A stretch of 64,000 nucleotides of DNA from the NCBI RefSeq assembly GCF_016481275.1, contig NZ_JAEMNW010000012.1, forward strand, positions 1-64,000. Reading direction: 5' to 3'. The notes under the pieces are model-generated. The model saw nothing but the letters and a program-made list of their open reading frames with translations. It did no database searches and had not been told where the DNA came from. The stretch comes from Antrihabitans auranticaus (lineage in GTDB: Bacteria > Actinomycetota > Actinomycetes > Mycobacteriales > Mycobacteriaceae). This document shows, in pieces, positions 51,120-60,035 of the stretch. Each line of letters opens with the position of its first letter. Within the stretch, counting starts at the first letter, position 1. The translations under genes were made by a program, and so were the position numbers.

Positions 51120-53060
51120 GTGCCCCAGACAGCTCCGTACGGTTCGTGGCGTTCGCCGATCTCCGCTGCCGACGTAGCAGCGGCGGGTCATCCGGTGGCC
51201 GACGGCCGTTTTGTCGGCGATCGGATTGTGTGGGCCGAACTGAATCCGGCCGGTGGCGGTCGAACAGCGATCCGCAGCCTCGCGGCAGACCGCGTCGTCG
51301 ACGTTCTTTCCGCACCGTGGAATGCGCGTACCCGGGTGCACGAGTACGGGGGCAGTGCCTGGACCGTCGCCCCCGACGGTGCGGTCCTGTTCGCCGAGTT
51401 CGGCGATCAGCGCGTCTACCGGCTTGCGCGTGGCGCCACGATCCCGCTGCCGATCACGCCGCGGCCGCCGCACCAGGCGGGCATTCGCTACAGCGAACTG
51501 TTCGTACGTGGCGACGAGCTGTGGTGTGTGCGCGAGACACACGGCGACGTCCTGGCCCGAGATATCTGCGTGGTCCCACTCGACGGGTCCGCGCGGACCG
51601 ATGCCGGGCGGATTCGGTCCGTGGTGGCAGGCTCGCATTTCATCGCCTACCCGCGGATCGCGCCGGCCGGTGCGCGGATCGCATGGGTCGCGTGGGACCA
51701 CCCCCAAATGCCATGGGACGGGACCGAATTGCGGGTCGGCACACTCGATCCGACCGGGCGCTGCGACGGGTGGACGACCATCGCGGGCGGACCCGACGAA
51801 TCGGTGTTGCAGCCGGAATGGGTCGACGACGACACCCTGCTGTTTCTCAGCGATCGGTCCGGTTTCTGGAATCTCTACCGCTGGTCGGACGGCGAGATCA
51901 CTCGCGTCTTCGACGCGGAAGCAGACGTCGGCGGACCGCTGTGGAAGCTCGGAACCCGCTGGTACCTGCAGGTTCCCGACGATGACAACGTGCTGGCTGT
52001 TGCCACGTTCGGTGTCGACTCGTTGCTTCGGATCGATCCCACAACCGGTGCGGTGGAGCGGATCGACCTCGGCGACATCTCGACGATCGAGCTACTGGAT
52101 GTCCGCGGGCAACAGGTTCTTCTACGGTGCGGCGGCGCCCGGACGCCGAGCGGTCTGCGAGTGCTCGACCTCGCCACCCGCGAGCTCACGGACATCCGCC
52201 TGTCGGTGGACGCGCCGCCGGCCACCGCGTACCTGCCGGTCGCCGAGCCGATCACATTTCAGGGCGCGAACCGTGCGGTCCACGCGGTGGTGTATCCGCC
52301 GACGAACCCCGATTGGATTGCACCCGACGGCGAACTTCCGCCGTATGTTGCATTCGTTCACGGCGGTCCGACCGCGCACATCGCACCGGCTCTGAATCTC
52401 GTCGTCGCCTATTTCACGAGCCGTGGTATCGGAATTGTCGACGTGAACTACGGCGGTTCCACCGGTTATGGCCGGGAGTACCGAAATCGCCTCCGCGGGC
52501 AATGGGGCGTCGTAGATGTGGAAGACACGGTCACAGCGGTGCGCGGACTCGTTGCGGCAGGTCTTGCGGATCCGCGGCGGCTGGCCGTCGAAGGCGGTTC
52601 GGCCGGCGGCTGGACGGTGTTGTCCGCGCTGACCAACTCGGATGTATTCGCGTGCGGCGCATCCTATTACGGGGTCGCCGAGCTGACGATGTTCGTCGCC
52701 GAAACGCACGACTTCGAGTCCCGATACATCGACGGGCTGATCGGTCCGCTGCCGGAAGCTGCCGAGCTTTACGAGAGTCGTGCCCCCGTCACGAACGTCG
52801 ACAGGCTGTCGTGCCCCGTCTTGCTGCTGCAAGGTCTCGACGATCCCATCGTGCCACCGTCCCAAGCTGAGCGCTTTCGGGATGCCATGGTGGCCAAGGG
52901 AATTCCGCATGCATACCTCGAGTATGCCGGTGAGGCACACGGGTTCCGGAAGCTGGAGAACCAGATCAGTTCGCGCGAGGCGGAGCTTTCTTTCTACGGC
53001 CAGGTACTGGGATTCGAAACCCCGGATATACCGAAGCTGCAACTTTGGCGAGCGGAGTAG
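51120..53060 (+). CDS. S9 family prolyl oligopeptidase-like peptidase
   Basis: 646 residues from GTG 51120. The N-terminal 370 residues form a beta-propeller (repeats such as ILVTGV-like strands around WNARTRVHEYGGSAWTVAPD and GFWNLYRWSDGEITRVFDAE). The C-terminal alpha/beta hydrolase carries the nucleophile in VEGGSAGGWTVLSAL (Ser494), the acid in LLLQGLDDPIVPPSQAERF and the base in YAGEAHGFRK. This is the dipeptidyl aminopeptidase/acylaminoacyl-peptidase type. No signal peptide is seen, so it is probably cytoplasmic and cuts small peptides. Confidence 0.92.
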   Translation: MPQTAPYGSWRSPISAADVAAAGHPVADGRFVGDRIVWAELNPAGGGRTAIRSLAADRVVDVLSAPWNARTRVHEYGGSAWTVAPDGAVLFAEFGDQRVYRLARGATIPLPITPRPPHQAGIRYSELFVRGDELWCVRETHGDVLARDICVVPLDGSARTDAGRIRSVVAGSHFIAYPRIAPAGARIAWVAWDHPQMPWDGTELRVGTLDPTGRCDGWTTIAGGPDESVLQPEWVDDDTLLFLSDRSGFWNLYRWSDGEITRVFDAEADVGGPLWKLGTRWYLQVPDDDNVLAVATFGVDSLLRIDPTTGAVERIDLGDISTIELLDVRGQQVLLRCGGARTPSGLRVLDLATRELTDIRLSVDAPPATAYLPVAEPITFQGANRAVHAVVYPPTNPDWIAPDGELPPYVAFVHGGPTAHIAPALNLVVAYFTSRGIGIVDVNYGGSTGYGREYRNRLRGQWGVVDVEDTVTAVRGLVAAGLADPRRLAVEGGSAGGWTVLSALTNSDVFACGASYYGVAELTMFVAETHDFESRYIDGLIGPLPEAAELYESRAPVTNVDRLSCPVLLLQGLDDPIVPPSQAERFRDAMVAKGIPHAYLEYAGEAHGFRKLENQISSREAELSFYGQVLGFETPDIPKLQLWRAE

Positions 53061-53191
53061 TTGTTTGCCGGATAGTTTGTGATTCAGCCCGAACGTCTGC
53101 GAATTAGGTTACCCAAATAATTTTCGGCGTTTTTGGCCGCGCTACCTTATGGCTTGGATCACAGGTTGTGTCGTACGAGGAGGAACTTGCC

Positions 53192-56100
53192 ATGGTGGTG
53201 ACCTTGGTGGTTGGCCTACTGGGAACGCTGGTCGTTCTCGGTTTGGCCGCGAAACGGGTCTTTTGGCTGTTCAAGCTCATCTCGACCGGGCAGCCGGTGA
53301 GTGGACGCACCGAGCAGGTGCCGGAGCGGCTTGCGACCCAACTGGTCGAGGTGGCGGGACAGAAGAAGCTGCTCAAGTGGTCGGTTCCCGGCCTTGCGCA
53401 CTTCTTCACCATGTGGGCCTTCATCATCATGTCGACGGTGTACATCGAGGCCTACGGTGCGCTGTTCGACGAGTCCTGGCACATTCCCATCGTCGGCACG
53501 TGGCCGATCGTCGGATTCTTGCAGGACTTCATTGCCGTCGCGTGTGCGATCTCCCTCGGCGTGTTCGCCATCATCCGGGTCCAGAACGCGCCTGAGCACA
53601 AGAAGCGCGGATCGCGGTTCTACGGCTCGCACCTCGGTGGCGCCTGGCTGATCCTGATCATGATCTTCAACGTCGTGTGGACGATGTTCCTGTTCCGCGG
53701 CGCGGCCTCGGCGGCTGGGCACCTGCCGTACACCAACGGCGCGTGGGTCTCGATCGGGCTCGGGAAGCTGCTGCATCCACTCGGCGAAAGCACGAACGAA
53801 TTCCTCGACCGTGCAGGCCTTCTCCTGCATATCGGCGTCATGCTCGTGTTCCTGATCATCGTGCTGAACTCCAAGCACCTCCACATCTTCGTCGCCCCGA
53901 TCAACGTCGGTGCGAAGCGCCTGCCGAACGGGCTCGGTCCTTTGCTGCCGGTCGAATCCGGCGGCAAGCCGATCGACTTCGAGGATCCGGGCGAGGACGA
54001 TGTCCTCGGCCGCGGCAAGATCGAGGACTTCACGTGGAAGGGTCGCCTCGACTTCGCGACCTGCACCGAGTGCGGTCGCTGCCAGTCGCAGTGCCCTGCC
54101 TGGAACACGGGTAAGCCACTGTCGCCGAAGCTCGTCATCATGAACCTGCGCGACCACATGTTCGCGAAGGCGCCGTACCTGATCGAGGGCAAGCCGATGC
54201 CCGAAGAAGGCTCGGTCGATTTCGGCAAGCTCGCAGATGCCGAGCATGCCGACGGCGAGCACCACGTTCCCGAGTCCGGCTTCGAGCGCATCATGGGCCA
54301 CGGTCCGGACCAGGCGCTACGTCCGCTCGTCGGAACCGCCGAACAGGGCGGTGTCATCGATCCCGACGTGCTGTGGTCGTGCACATCCTGCGGTGCGTGC
54401 GTCGAGCAGTGCCCGGTCGACATCGAGCACATCGACCACATCATCGACATGCGCCGCTACCAGGTGATGATGGAATCCGAGTTCCCCGGCGAACTCGGCA
54501 CCGTCTTCCGCAACCTGGAGAACAAGGGCAACCCCTGGGGTCAGAACAACTCCGGCCGGATGGACTGGGCGAAGGACCTGCCTTTCGAGGTTCCGGTCTA
54601 CGACGGCCAGCTGATGCCCGACGTCGAGTACCTCTACTGGATCGGCTGCGCGGGCGCATTCGACGACAAGGCGAAGAAGACCGTCCAGGCCACTGCGGAA
54701 CTGCTCTACCGCGCGGACGTCAACTTCATCGTGCTCGGACTCGACGAGACCTGCACCGGCGACTCCGCGCGTCGTGCGGGTAACGAGTTCCTGTTCCAGC
54801 AGCTCGCCGCGCAGACGATCGAGACGCTGAACAACGTGTTCGAGAACCGGTTGCCGGTGCACCGCAAGATCGTCACGACCTGCCCGCACTGCATGAACAC
54901 ACTGGGCCGCGAATACCCGCAGCTCGACGGGCACTACGACGTCATTCACCACACGCAGTTGCTGAACAAGCTGGTCCGGGAAAAGAAGCTGATCCCGGTC
55001 AAGCCTGCCGAAGCCAACGGACCGTCGGTGACCTACCACGACCCGTGCTACCTGGGCCGCCACAACAAGGTTTACGCACCGCCGCGCGAACTCATCGAGG
55101 CAACGGGCATGGTCTCGGCTGAAATGCCTCGCCACGGTGATCGCTCGTTCTGCTGTGGTGCCGGTGGCGCCCGCATGTGGATGGAAGAGCACATCGGTAA
55201 GCGGATCAACCTCGACCGGGTGGACGAGGCCATCAACACCGGCGCAGGCACGGTTGTCACCGGTTGCCCGTTCTGCAAGGTGATGGTCGACGACGGACTC
55301 ACCCAGCGTGCCGACGAAGGCACCGGTGTCGGAGTCGGAGTGACGGACGTGTCACAGCTACTGCTCGATTCGGTAAAGCGTGGTCAGCCCGAGTTGCCGG
55401 TCCGGCCGAAGCGAGAACGTGTTCGTGCGGCGCGCGCCGCAGCGCCCGCGGTTGCTGTCGAATCGCCGTCCACTGCAGTCGAGTCGCCGTCGACGGGAGT
55501 CGAAGCACCGCCGATCGAAAAGGTCGATGCACCCGCTGCCAAGGGCTTGAAGATGAAGGGCCTGGCGAAAGCTCCCGGCGCCAAGGCGCCAGGTGCGAAG
55601 GCACCGGCCGCACCGGCGGCTCCCGCGGCTCCCGCAGCTCCCGCGGCCAAGGGTCTGCAGATGAAGGGCCTCGCGAAGGCACCAGGCGCAAAGGCGCCGG
55701 GCAAGCCCGCTGCGGCTGCTGCCCCCGCTGCTTCGTCGGCTCCTGCGGCGGAAGCTCCGAAGCCTAAGGGTCTGGGGCTGGCGTCGGGCGCAAAGGCGCC
55801 GGGCAAGGGTCTGCAGATGAAGGGCGCCGCGAAGGCGCCGGGTGCGAAGGCGCCCGCGACACCGACGCCCGCCGCGGCGGAGGCGACTCCGGCAGCACCG
55901 GCGGCTGAGGTCACTGCGCCCGCTGAGACTGCAGCGCCGGTTGCGGCGGAAACGTCGATGCCCACGGTCAAGCCGAAGGGCCTCGCCGTGAAGTCAGGGT
56001 TCAAGAAGCCCGGTGCCCGACCGGGCGCGACGGCCTCGGCGGCTCCCAAGCCCGCCGAACCGGCCGCCGCCGAACCGGCACCTGCTCCGGAAGCCAAGGC

Positions 56101-56236
56101 CGCCGCCGAACCTGCCGAACCGGAAGCGGTCGATACGCCGGCAGAGTCCTCGACTCCCGCCGTGGCACCGCCGCAAGCGAAGCCGGGCGGCCTGGGGTTC
56201 AAGTCGGGAGCGAAGGCGCCGGGCAAGCGCAACTAG
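53192..56236 (+). CDS. Membrane Fe-S oxidoreductase (heterodisulfide reductase-like), long Ala/Pro/Lys tail
   Basis: 1014 residues from ATG 53192, chosen because GAGGAGG (53177-53183) lies 8 nt upstream; the GTG at 53168 precedes this site. Five transmembrane helices occupy about the first 230 residues. Two [4Fe-4S] motifs follow: CTECGRCQSQCPAWN and CTSCGACVEQCPVDIEH. Then come two CCG-type domains of HdrD/LldE-like oxidoreductases (CPHCMNTLGREYP, YHDPCYLGRHN, CCGAGGARMW, CPFCKVMVDD). From about residue 740 the protein becomes a repetitive low-complexity tail. It is the counterpart of the large M. tuberculosis iron-sulfur reductase near aspC (Rv0338c, from memory). It probably passes electrons between a quinone pool and an unknown donor. 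Confidence 0.9.
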   Translation: MVVTLVVGLLGTLVVLGLAAKRVFWLFKLISTGQPVSGRTEQVPERLATQLVEVAGQKKLLKWSVPGLAHFFTMWAFIIMSTVYIEAYGALFDESWHIPIVGTWPIVGFLQDFIAVACAISLGVFAIIRVQNAPEHKKRGSRFYGSHLGGAWLILIMIFNVVWTMFLFRGAASAAGHLPYTNGAWVSIGLGKLLHPLGESTNEFLDRAGLLLHIGVMLVFLIIVLNSKHLHIFVAPINVGAKRLPNGLGPLLPVESGGKPIDFEDPGEDDVLGRGKIEDFTWKGRLDFATCTECGRCQSQCPAWNTGKPLSPKLVIMNLRDHMFAKAPYLIEGKPMPEEGSVDFGKLADAEHADGEHHVPESGFERIMGHGPDQALRPLVGTAEQGGVIDPDVLWSCTSCGACVEQCPVDIEHIDHIIDMRRYQVMMESEFPGELGTVFRNLENKGNPWGQNNSGRMDWAKDLPFEVPVYDGQLMPDVEYLYWIGCAGAFDDKAKKTVQATAELLYRADVNFIVLGLDETCTGDSARRAGNEFLFQQLAAQTIETLNNVFENRLPVHRKIVTTCPHCMNTLGREYPQLDGHYDVIHHTQLLNKLVREKKLIPVKPAEANGPSVTYHDPCYLGRHNKVYAPPRELIEATGMVSAEMPRHGDRSFCCGAGGARMWMEEHIGKRINLDRVDEAINTGAGTVVTGCPFCKVMVDDGLTQRADEGTGVGVGVTDVSQLLLDSVKRGQPELPVRPKRERVRAARAAAPAVAVESPSTAVESPSTGVEAPPIEKVDAPAAKGLKMKGLAKAPGAKAPGAKAPAAPAAPAAPAAPAAKGLQMKGLAKAPGAKAPGKPAAAAAPAASSAPAAEAPKPKGLGLASGAKAPGKGLQMKGAAKAPGAKAPATPTPAAAEATPAAPAAEVTAPAETAAPVAAETSMPTVKPKGLAVKSGFKKPGARPGATASAAPKPAEPAAAEPAPAPEAKAAAEPAEPEAVDTPAESSTPAVAPPQAKPGGLGFKSGAKAPGKRN
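55540..56230 (+). repeat. Coding repeat: KGLxMKG...APGAKAPG units
   Basis: The 3' end of the Fe-S oxidoreductase gene encodes degenerate repeats of KGL(K/Q)MKGLAKAPGAKAPG, most clearly at about 55543-55596, 55651-55704 and 55806-55850, separated by Ala/Pro runs. Each unit carries a pair of basic-hydrophobic patches. The repeats are directly visible; their function is unknown. Confidence 0.75.
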
Positions 56237-56258
56237 CCGGCAACGCGACATTCGCGGT

Positions 56259-56296
56259 CGGCCTATCCTCCCAGACCAGCGCGGGAGGGTAGGCCG
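56259..56296. terminator. Strong hairpin after the Fe-S oxidoreductase
   Basis: CGGCCTATCCTCCC (56259-56272) and GGGAGGGTAGGCCG (56283-56296): a 14-bp stem with one G-U pair and a 10-nt loop, 23 bp past the stop codon at 56236. There is no T-tract, so termination strength is uncertain. Confidence 0.5.
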
Positions 56297-56677
56297 ATTG
56301 TCGGAGCTTGTACAGGGTCGTAAGTCCTGAATTTTCCTGTCGCCCGGTTTCGATACGCACTTGAACGAGAACGGCGTGCGGTATTGCTCAAAGTTTGCGA
56401 ACCCGCGACCCGATTATTCGTTGTATTGCGTTGTTCTGGCGGCGATAAGCTTGTTCTAGTAGCGAATTGGAACTATGGCGACGCGATCTCGATACCCAAC
56501 TGTTACGGTAGCTCGCTTCTCTCCAGCAACTCCGCTACGCTCGCACTACCTAATCGCGTGTCCTACCTCACATTTACGGTCGGGGTGGAAGTGAACAGCA
56601 TTTCGGAGTCGGCGATCAAGTTTCGCGCTCTCGGAGATGGGACATGCGGACCAAGATCCAAGAGACTGGGGTCGAGA
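56290..56677 (+). repeat. Duplicated leader, copy 1
   Basis: This non-coding stretch before the first small secreted gene is repeated, with many point differences, at 57479-57873. The most alike blocks are GTTACGGTAGCTCGCTTCT followed by GCAACTCCGCTACGCTC (near 56500-56550 and 57699-57738), and AAGAGACTGGGG just before each ATG. The conservation over about 390 bp suggests transcribed or regulatory sequence duplicated with the gene. Any frame through it lacks a credible start. Confidence 0.6.
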
Positions 56678-57364
56678 ATGATGTTGCGGAAGACCGTCGC
56701 ACTAGCTGCGATGGTGATCGGAGCTATGGGGGTTGCGTCGGGAACGACGTACGCGGAACCGGTAACCGAGCCGAGTGTGATCAATTACGAGTCGAGACTG
56801 GTCGATAAGACGGTTGTCACGGACTTGGTCGGCGGAACTTTCGAAATAGACCCGGACGCGCAGCTGTTCGCCGTCAAGGATTCGGCTGGTAACGCCGTTC
56901 TTACTGTTCCGCTCGCATTCTCGATCGATCAGGTCGCACACCCTTTACTTCCAGTTGTGAGCAACGCGGGCAAGACGCTGTCTTTGACGCCTGACATGGA
57001 TCCCGCGAAGGCCATGCAGGTCGCGGTCACCCCCGTCGCGTCGCCACTCGAGAACCAACGTGCGCAAGATTCGTTCCTTACGGAGTTGGCGCTCGCAACT
57101 ACTGTTGGCGGGCTGGTCGGGACAGCACTCGGTGTAGTGGCCGGTGCTATCGGGGGTTGCTTACTCGGTCTGCCGTTCTTCGGTGTTGGTTGCATTCCCG
57201 CAGCTATCGTGGGCGCCACAATCGGAGGCATTCTGGGCACGGTCATTGCCGGCGGGCCAACCGTGATCGCAGCCGGACAGGAACTGATCAACACGCTCAA
57301 CGCTCCACCGGGCACAACGAAGTGGAACTATCCGGACCGGATCATCGTGGTGCCGCAGGCCTGA
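56678..57364 (+). CDS. Small secreted glycine-zipper protein, copy 1
   Basis: 228 residues from ATG 56678 (GGGG about 8 nt upstream). The signal peptide is MMLRKTVALAAMVIGAMGVA with cleavage around TTYAEP. The mature part has a beta-rich segment (VDKTVVTDLVGGTFEIDPDA) and a conserved block (PLAFSIDQVAHPLLPVVSNA). A long glycine-zipper hydrophobic region follows (GGLVGTALGVVAGAIGGCLL, then GLPFFGVGCIPAAIVG) with two cysteines, then the closing PPGTTKWNYPDRIIVVPQA. It is probably exported and membrane- or cell-wall-associated, perhaps self-associating; the family is common in Rhodococcus/Nocardia-like genomes but unnamed. It ends at a classic terminator. Confidence 0.78.
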   Translation: MMLRKTVALAAMVIGAMGVASGTTYAEPVTEPSVINYESRLVDKTVVTDLVGGTFEIDPDAQLFAVKDSAGNAVLTVPLAFSIDQVAHPLLPVVSNAGKTLSLTPDMDPAKAMQVAVTPVASPLENQRAQDSFLTELALATTVGGLVGTALGVVAGAIGGCLLGLPFFGVGCIPAAIVGATIGGILGTVIAGGPTVIAAGQELINTLNAPPGTTKWNYPDRIIVVPQA

Positions 57365-57379
57365 CGCGAGGCTTTGGCC

Positions 57380-57416
57380 AAAACGCTCGCTCTCCGATTG
57401 GCGAGCGAGCGTTTTT
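57380..57416 (+). terminator. Intrinsic terminator after copy 1
   Basis: AAAACGCTCGCTC (57380-57392), 10-nt loop, GAGCGAGCGTTTTT (57403-57416): a 13-bp stem running into a T-tract, 15 bp after the stop codon. Confidence 0.88.
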
Positions 57417-57478
57417 GTTCTCGTGGGAGGTCGTCGCCGCCTAAGGCGCAACCAGCCCGCAACGTCAAGGCGCAGCAG

Positions 57479-57873
57479 GCTAGGCTGATTGTGGGATTTT
57501 GTAAAGATGTCTCCGTGAGCGAACTAACCTGTCGTTTGGTTTCGATGCGCCCCGTAAACGAGAACCATTATCGGCATTGCACAATGCTTGCGAACCCGCC
57601 ACCCGTTTACTCGACGTATAGCGTCGATTGATCCGCGTTTGAGCTGTCCCAGTAGCGAGTTGGAACTAAGGTGACGCTAACTCGACACCCAATTGTTACG
57701 GTAGCTCGCTTCTGTATGGCAACTCCGCTACGCTCCCCCTTACATATCCGCCGTGTCCTGCTTCACGTTTACGCTCGGGGCGGCAGTGAACCACACTCGG
57801 AGTTAGCGATCGACTCTCGCGATCTCAGAGACAGGGCGCGTGCGGATCAAGATTCAAGAGACTGGGGCGAGAA
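57479..57873 (+). repeat. Duplicated leader, copy 2
   Basis: Counterpart of 56290-56677, including the blocks GTTACGGTAGCTCGCTTCT and CAAGAGACTGGGG near the start codon. It differs by many substitutions and small indels, so the duplication is not recent. No gene is supportable within it. Confidence 0.6.
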
Positions 57874-58551
57874 ATGATGTTGCGTAAGACCGTCGCAATT
57901 GCCGCGATGGTAATCGGAGCTATGGGGGTTGCGTCGGGAACGACGTACGCGGAGCCGGCTCCGGAGCCGGAGGCCATCAGCTTCGAATCGAAGCTAGTGG
58001 ACAGGACGGTCGTCACCAACCTCGTCGGCGGTACCTTCGAAGTCAATTCGGATACCCAGTCGTTCGCGGTCAAGAACAGTACCGGTGATGTCGTGTTCAC
58101 GATGCCTCTCGCGTTCTCGATCGATCAGGTGGCGCACCCGTTCGTTCCTGCGGTTACGAACGCGGGCAAGACGTTGTCCCTCAAGCCGGACATGGACCCG
58201 GCCAAGGCGACTCCGTTCGTCCGCAATGTCGCGTCGCCCCTCGAGAACCAGCGTGCGATCAACGACTATCTGCAGCAGTTTGCGCTCGCATCCGCGATCG
58301 GTGGTTTGGCCGGCACCGCGGTCGGTCTGGCGATCGGTTGCATACTTGGCGTTCCGTTGATTGCGACGGTCGCCGGATTCCTTGGTGTCTGCGCGGCGGG
58401 CGCCGCTGTCGGCGGCGTTGTCGGCACGATCATCGCCGGTGGACCGACTCTTGCTGTCGCGGGTGTGGACCTCATCAATTCGCTGAACGCCGCTCCGGGT
58501 ACCACGAAGTGGAACTACCCGGACCGCATCGTCGTCGTACCGGCGGCCTGA
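57874..58551 (+). CDS. Small secreted glycine-zipper protein, copy 2
   Basis: 225 residues from ATG 57874, GGGG 6 nt upstream. It has the same architecture as copy 1: signal peptide MMLRKTVAIAAMVIGAMGVA with TTYAEP, FSIDQVAHPFVPAVTNAGKT, glycine-zipper region (GGLAGTAVGLAIGCILGVPL and GAAVGGVVGTIIAGG) and PGTTKWNYPDRIVVVPAA. The signal peptide and C-terminus are nearly identical to copy 1, while the acidic N-terminal mature part and the zipper have diverged. It is followed by its own terminator. Confidence 0.78.
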   Translation: MMLRKTVAIAAMVIGAMGVASGTTYAEPAPEPEAISFESKLVDRTVVTNLVGGTFEVNSDTQSFAVKNSTGDVVFTMPLAFSIDQVAHPFVPAVTNAGKTLSLKPDMDPAKATPFVRNVASPLENQRAINDYLQQFALASAIGGLAGTAVGLAIGCILGVPLIATVAGFLGVCAAGAAVGGVVGTIIAGGPTLAVAGVDLINSLNAAPGTTKWNYPDRIVVVPAA

Positions 58552-58571
58552 TACCAGGCTCGAGACAATCG

Positions 58572-58605
58572 AAAGGCCCGCTCTCCGTTGGGGAGCGGGC
58601 CTTTT
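58572..58605 (+). terminator. Intrinsic terminator after copy 2
   Basis: AAAGGCCCGCTC (58572-58583), 9-nt loop, GAGCGGGCCTTTT (58593-58605): a 12-bp stem plus T-tract. It also lies 19 bp before the stop of the convergent protease pseudogene and may serve both directions. Confidence 0.85.
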
Positions 58606-58623
58606 CGGCGTCTGAGATCGACG

Positions 58624-59938
58624 CTACGAGGTGTGAATCCGCAATCCGGGGTTCTCATCCAGGACGACCTGGAGTGTCGTCGCGAAGAGCATTGGGGGAT
58701 TGCCGAGGGCAGGCCCGATGATGTTGGGGATCTCGCAGATCGGATACTCGGCTACCGACGAGGCGCTGGAGACTCCGAGGGCTTTGCTACCCGTCACGAT
58801 CGTGCCGCCGCTGTCGCCGGGCAGCGCGCAAATGGTCACCGAGAAGGCGTCGTTCAGCTTGCGATCGCCGACCTCGACCGATTGGTCGACCGCGTCGACC
58901 ACGCCGCAGCTGAAGCCGGTCCGGGCACCCGATTTGCAGACAGGCGCACCGACCACGGGTGTGGCGATGCCGTCGATCGCGAGCGGCGTCTGGCCGGGAA
59001 TGCGCACGATGTTGTTGTCGAAACGATCCTTCTGGTCGTCTCCGACGCGGATGATCGCGTAGTCGTGGTTGTCGAGGCTCGTCTTTGCGAAGGTCCCGAG
59101 CCGCGCACCGACCGCATCGAAGGCGCCCAGTTCGTAGACGACCGAGGCGTCCGGCGTTCCGGCAGCTGCGCGATTGGGATCGCAGTGCCCTGCGGTCACG
59201 TTGACTATCTCACCGGCACCGTTGGTCGCGTTGAACCCGAGCGAACAGCGCAGGCCGCCGTTGTCGCTCGAGGAGGCGTAGGAGTCGCCACCGGCGAGCG
59301 CGTTGCGGGGGAGTTCCCCCGCAACATCGGTGGTGGTGCCGAGCGGTTCGGCCGCAAGCGGGTTCGGCATCGTGACGATGCGCGCCGGGGCGAGGAAGTT
59401 CGGCAGCTGCAAGCCACCCACAACGTTGTCGACGCGGACCGCCGATCGAGTTGTTCACGACGTCGATCGCGACAGCCCGTACAGCGTCGGCGATTTCGAC
59501 GGGTTGAGTGGCCAGCCACGCGTCGAATGCGCTCTTCTGGTCCCGTAGCCCTGCCTCGTTAGTCGCAACGGACTTCACGTCGAAACCTGCCCCTTCGACG
59601 AGGGCGCTCGCCGTTTCCAACTGCGCGGAGGGCGCCAGGGCAACGACGGCACGGCCTGTCTCGTCGAGCCATGCACCGGCGAAGGATTCGGGGAACTGCG
59701 TGCGGGCCGTCTGTGCGAACGCGGCGAGCCGCTGTGCGAGATCTGCGCGCTGCATGTACTGATCGGCGGTCAGGTGAAGGTCCCGTGACACGGCCGCCAC
59801 CAACTCCGCGGGCAGACCCGGAATTGCGGGGTCGGGGCCGGGGGCTGGATCGGCGGCTGCAAGGCTACCGGTCGAAGCGAGTATCAGAAGGGCAGCTGAG
59901 CCGAACGTGGCGGCTCGGCGGGCGGTCGACCGTCGCAT
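58624..59938 (-). pseudogene. Secreted S1 family serine protease, frameshifted
   Basis: The N-terminal part starts at ATG 59938 with a signal peptide (RRAATFGSAALLILASTGSL, AAADP) and a pro-domain (DLHLTADQYMQRADLAQRLA, SFAGAWLDETGRAVVAL). After AIDVVNNSI the frame shifts at about 59441-59446 (an extra G in GGCGG). The mature domain continues in the next frame: VNVTAGHCDPNRAAAG (His), DNHDYAIIRVGDD (Asp), CALPGDSGGTIVTGSKALG (Ser). All catalytic residues survive and the downstream frame is intact to TGA/TAG, so the break is recent or an assembly error. The intact paralogue at 60036-61376 shows that the expected fusion is at IAIDVLNS. Confidence 0.85.
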
Positions 59939-60035
59939 GGTGGCCTCTCTATTGCGCTGACCACCCGGCAGCCGGTCAGTCCATTCCGTGCACTATATGG
60001 CCTCGGCTGCGTGATTCCCACCTTTGCGCGCAACC

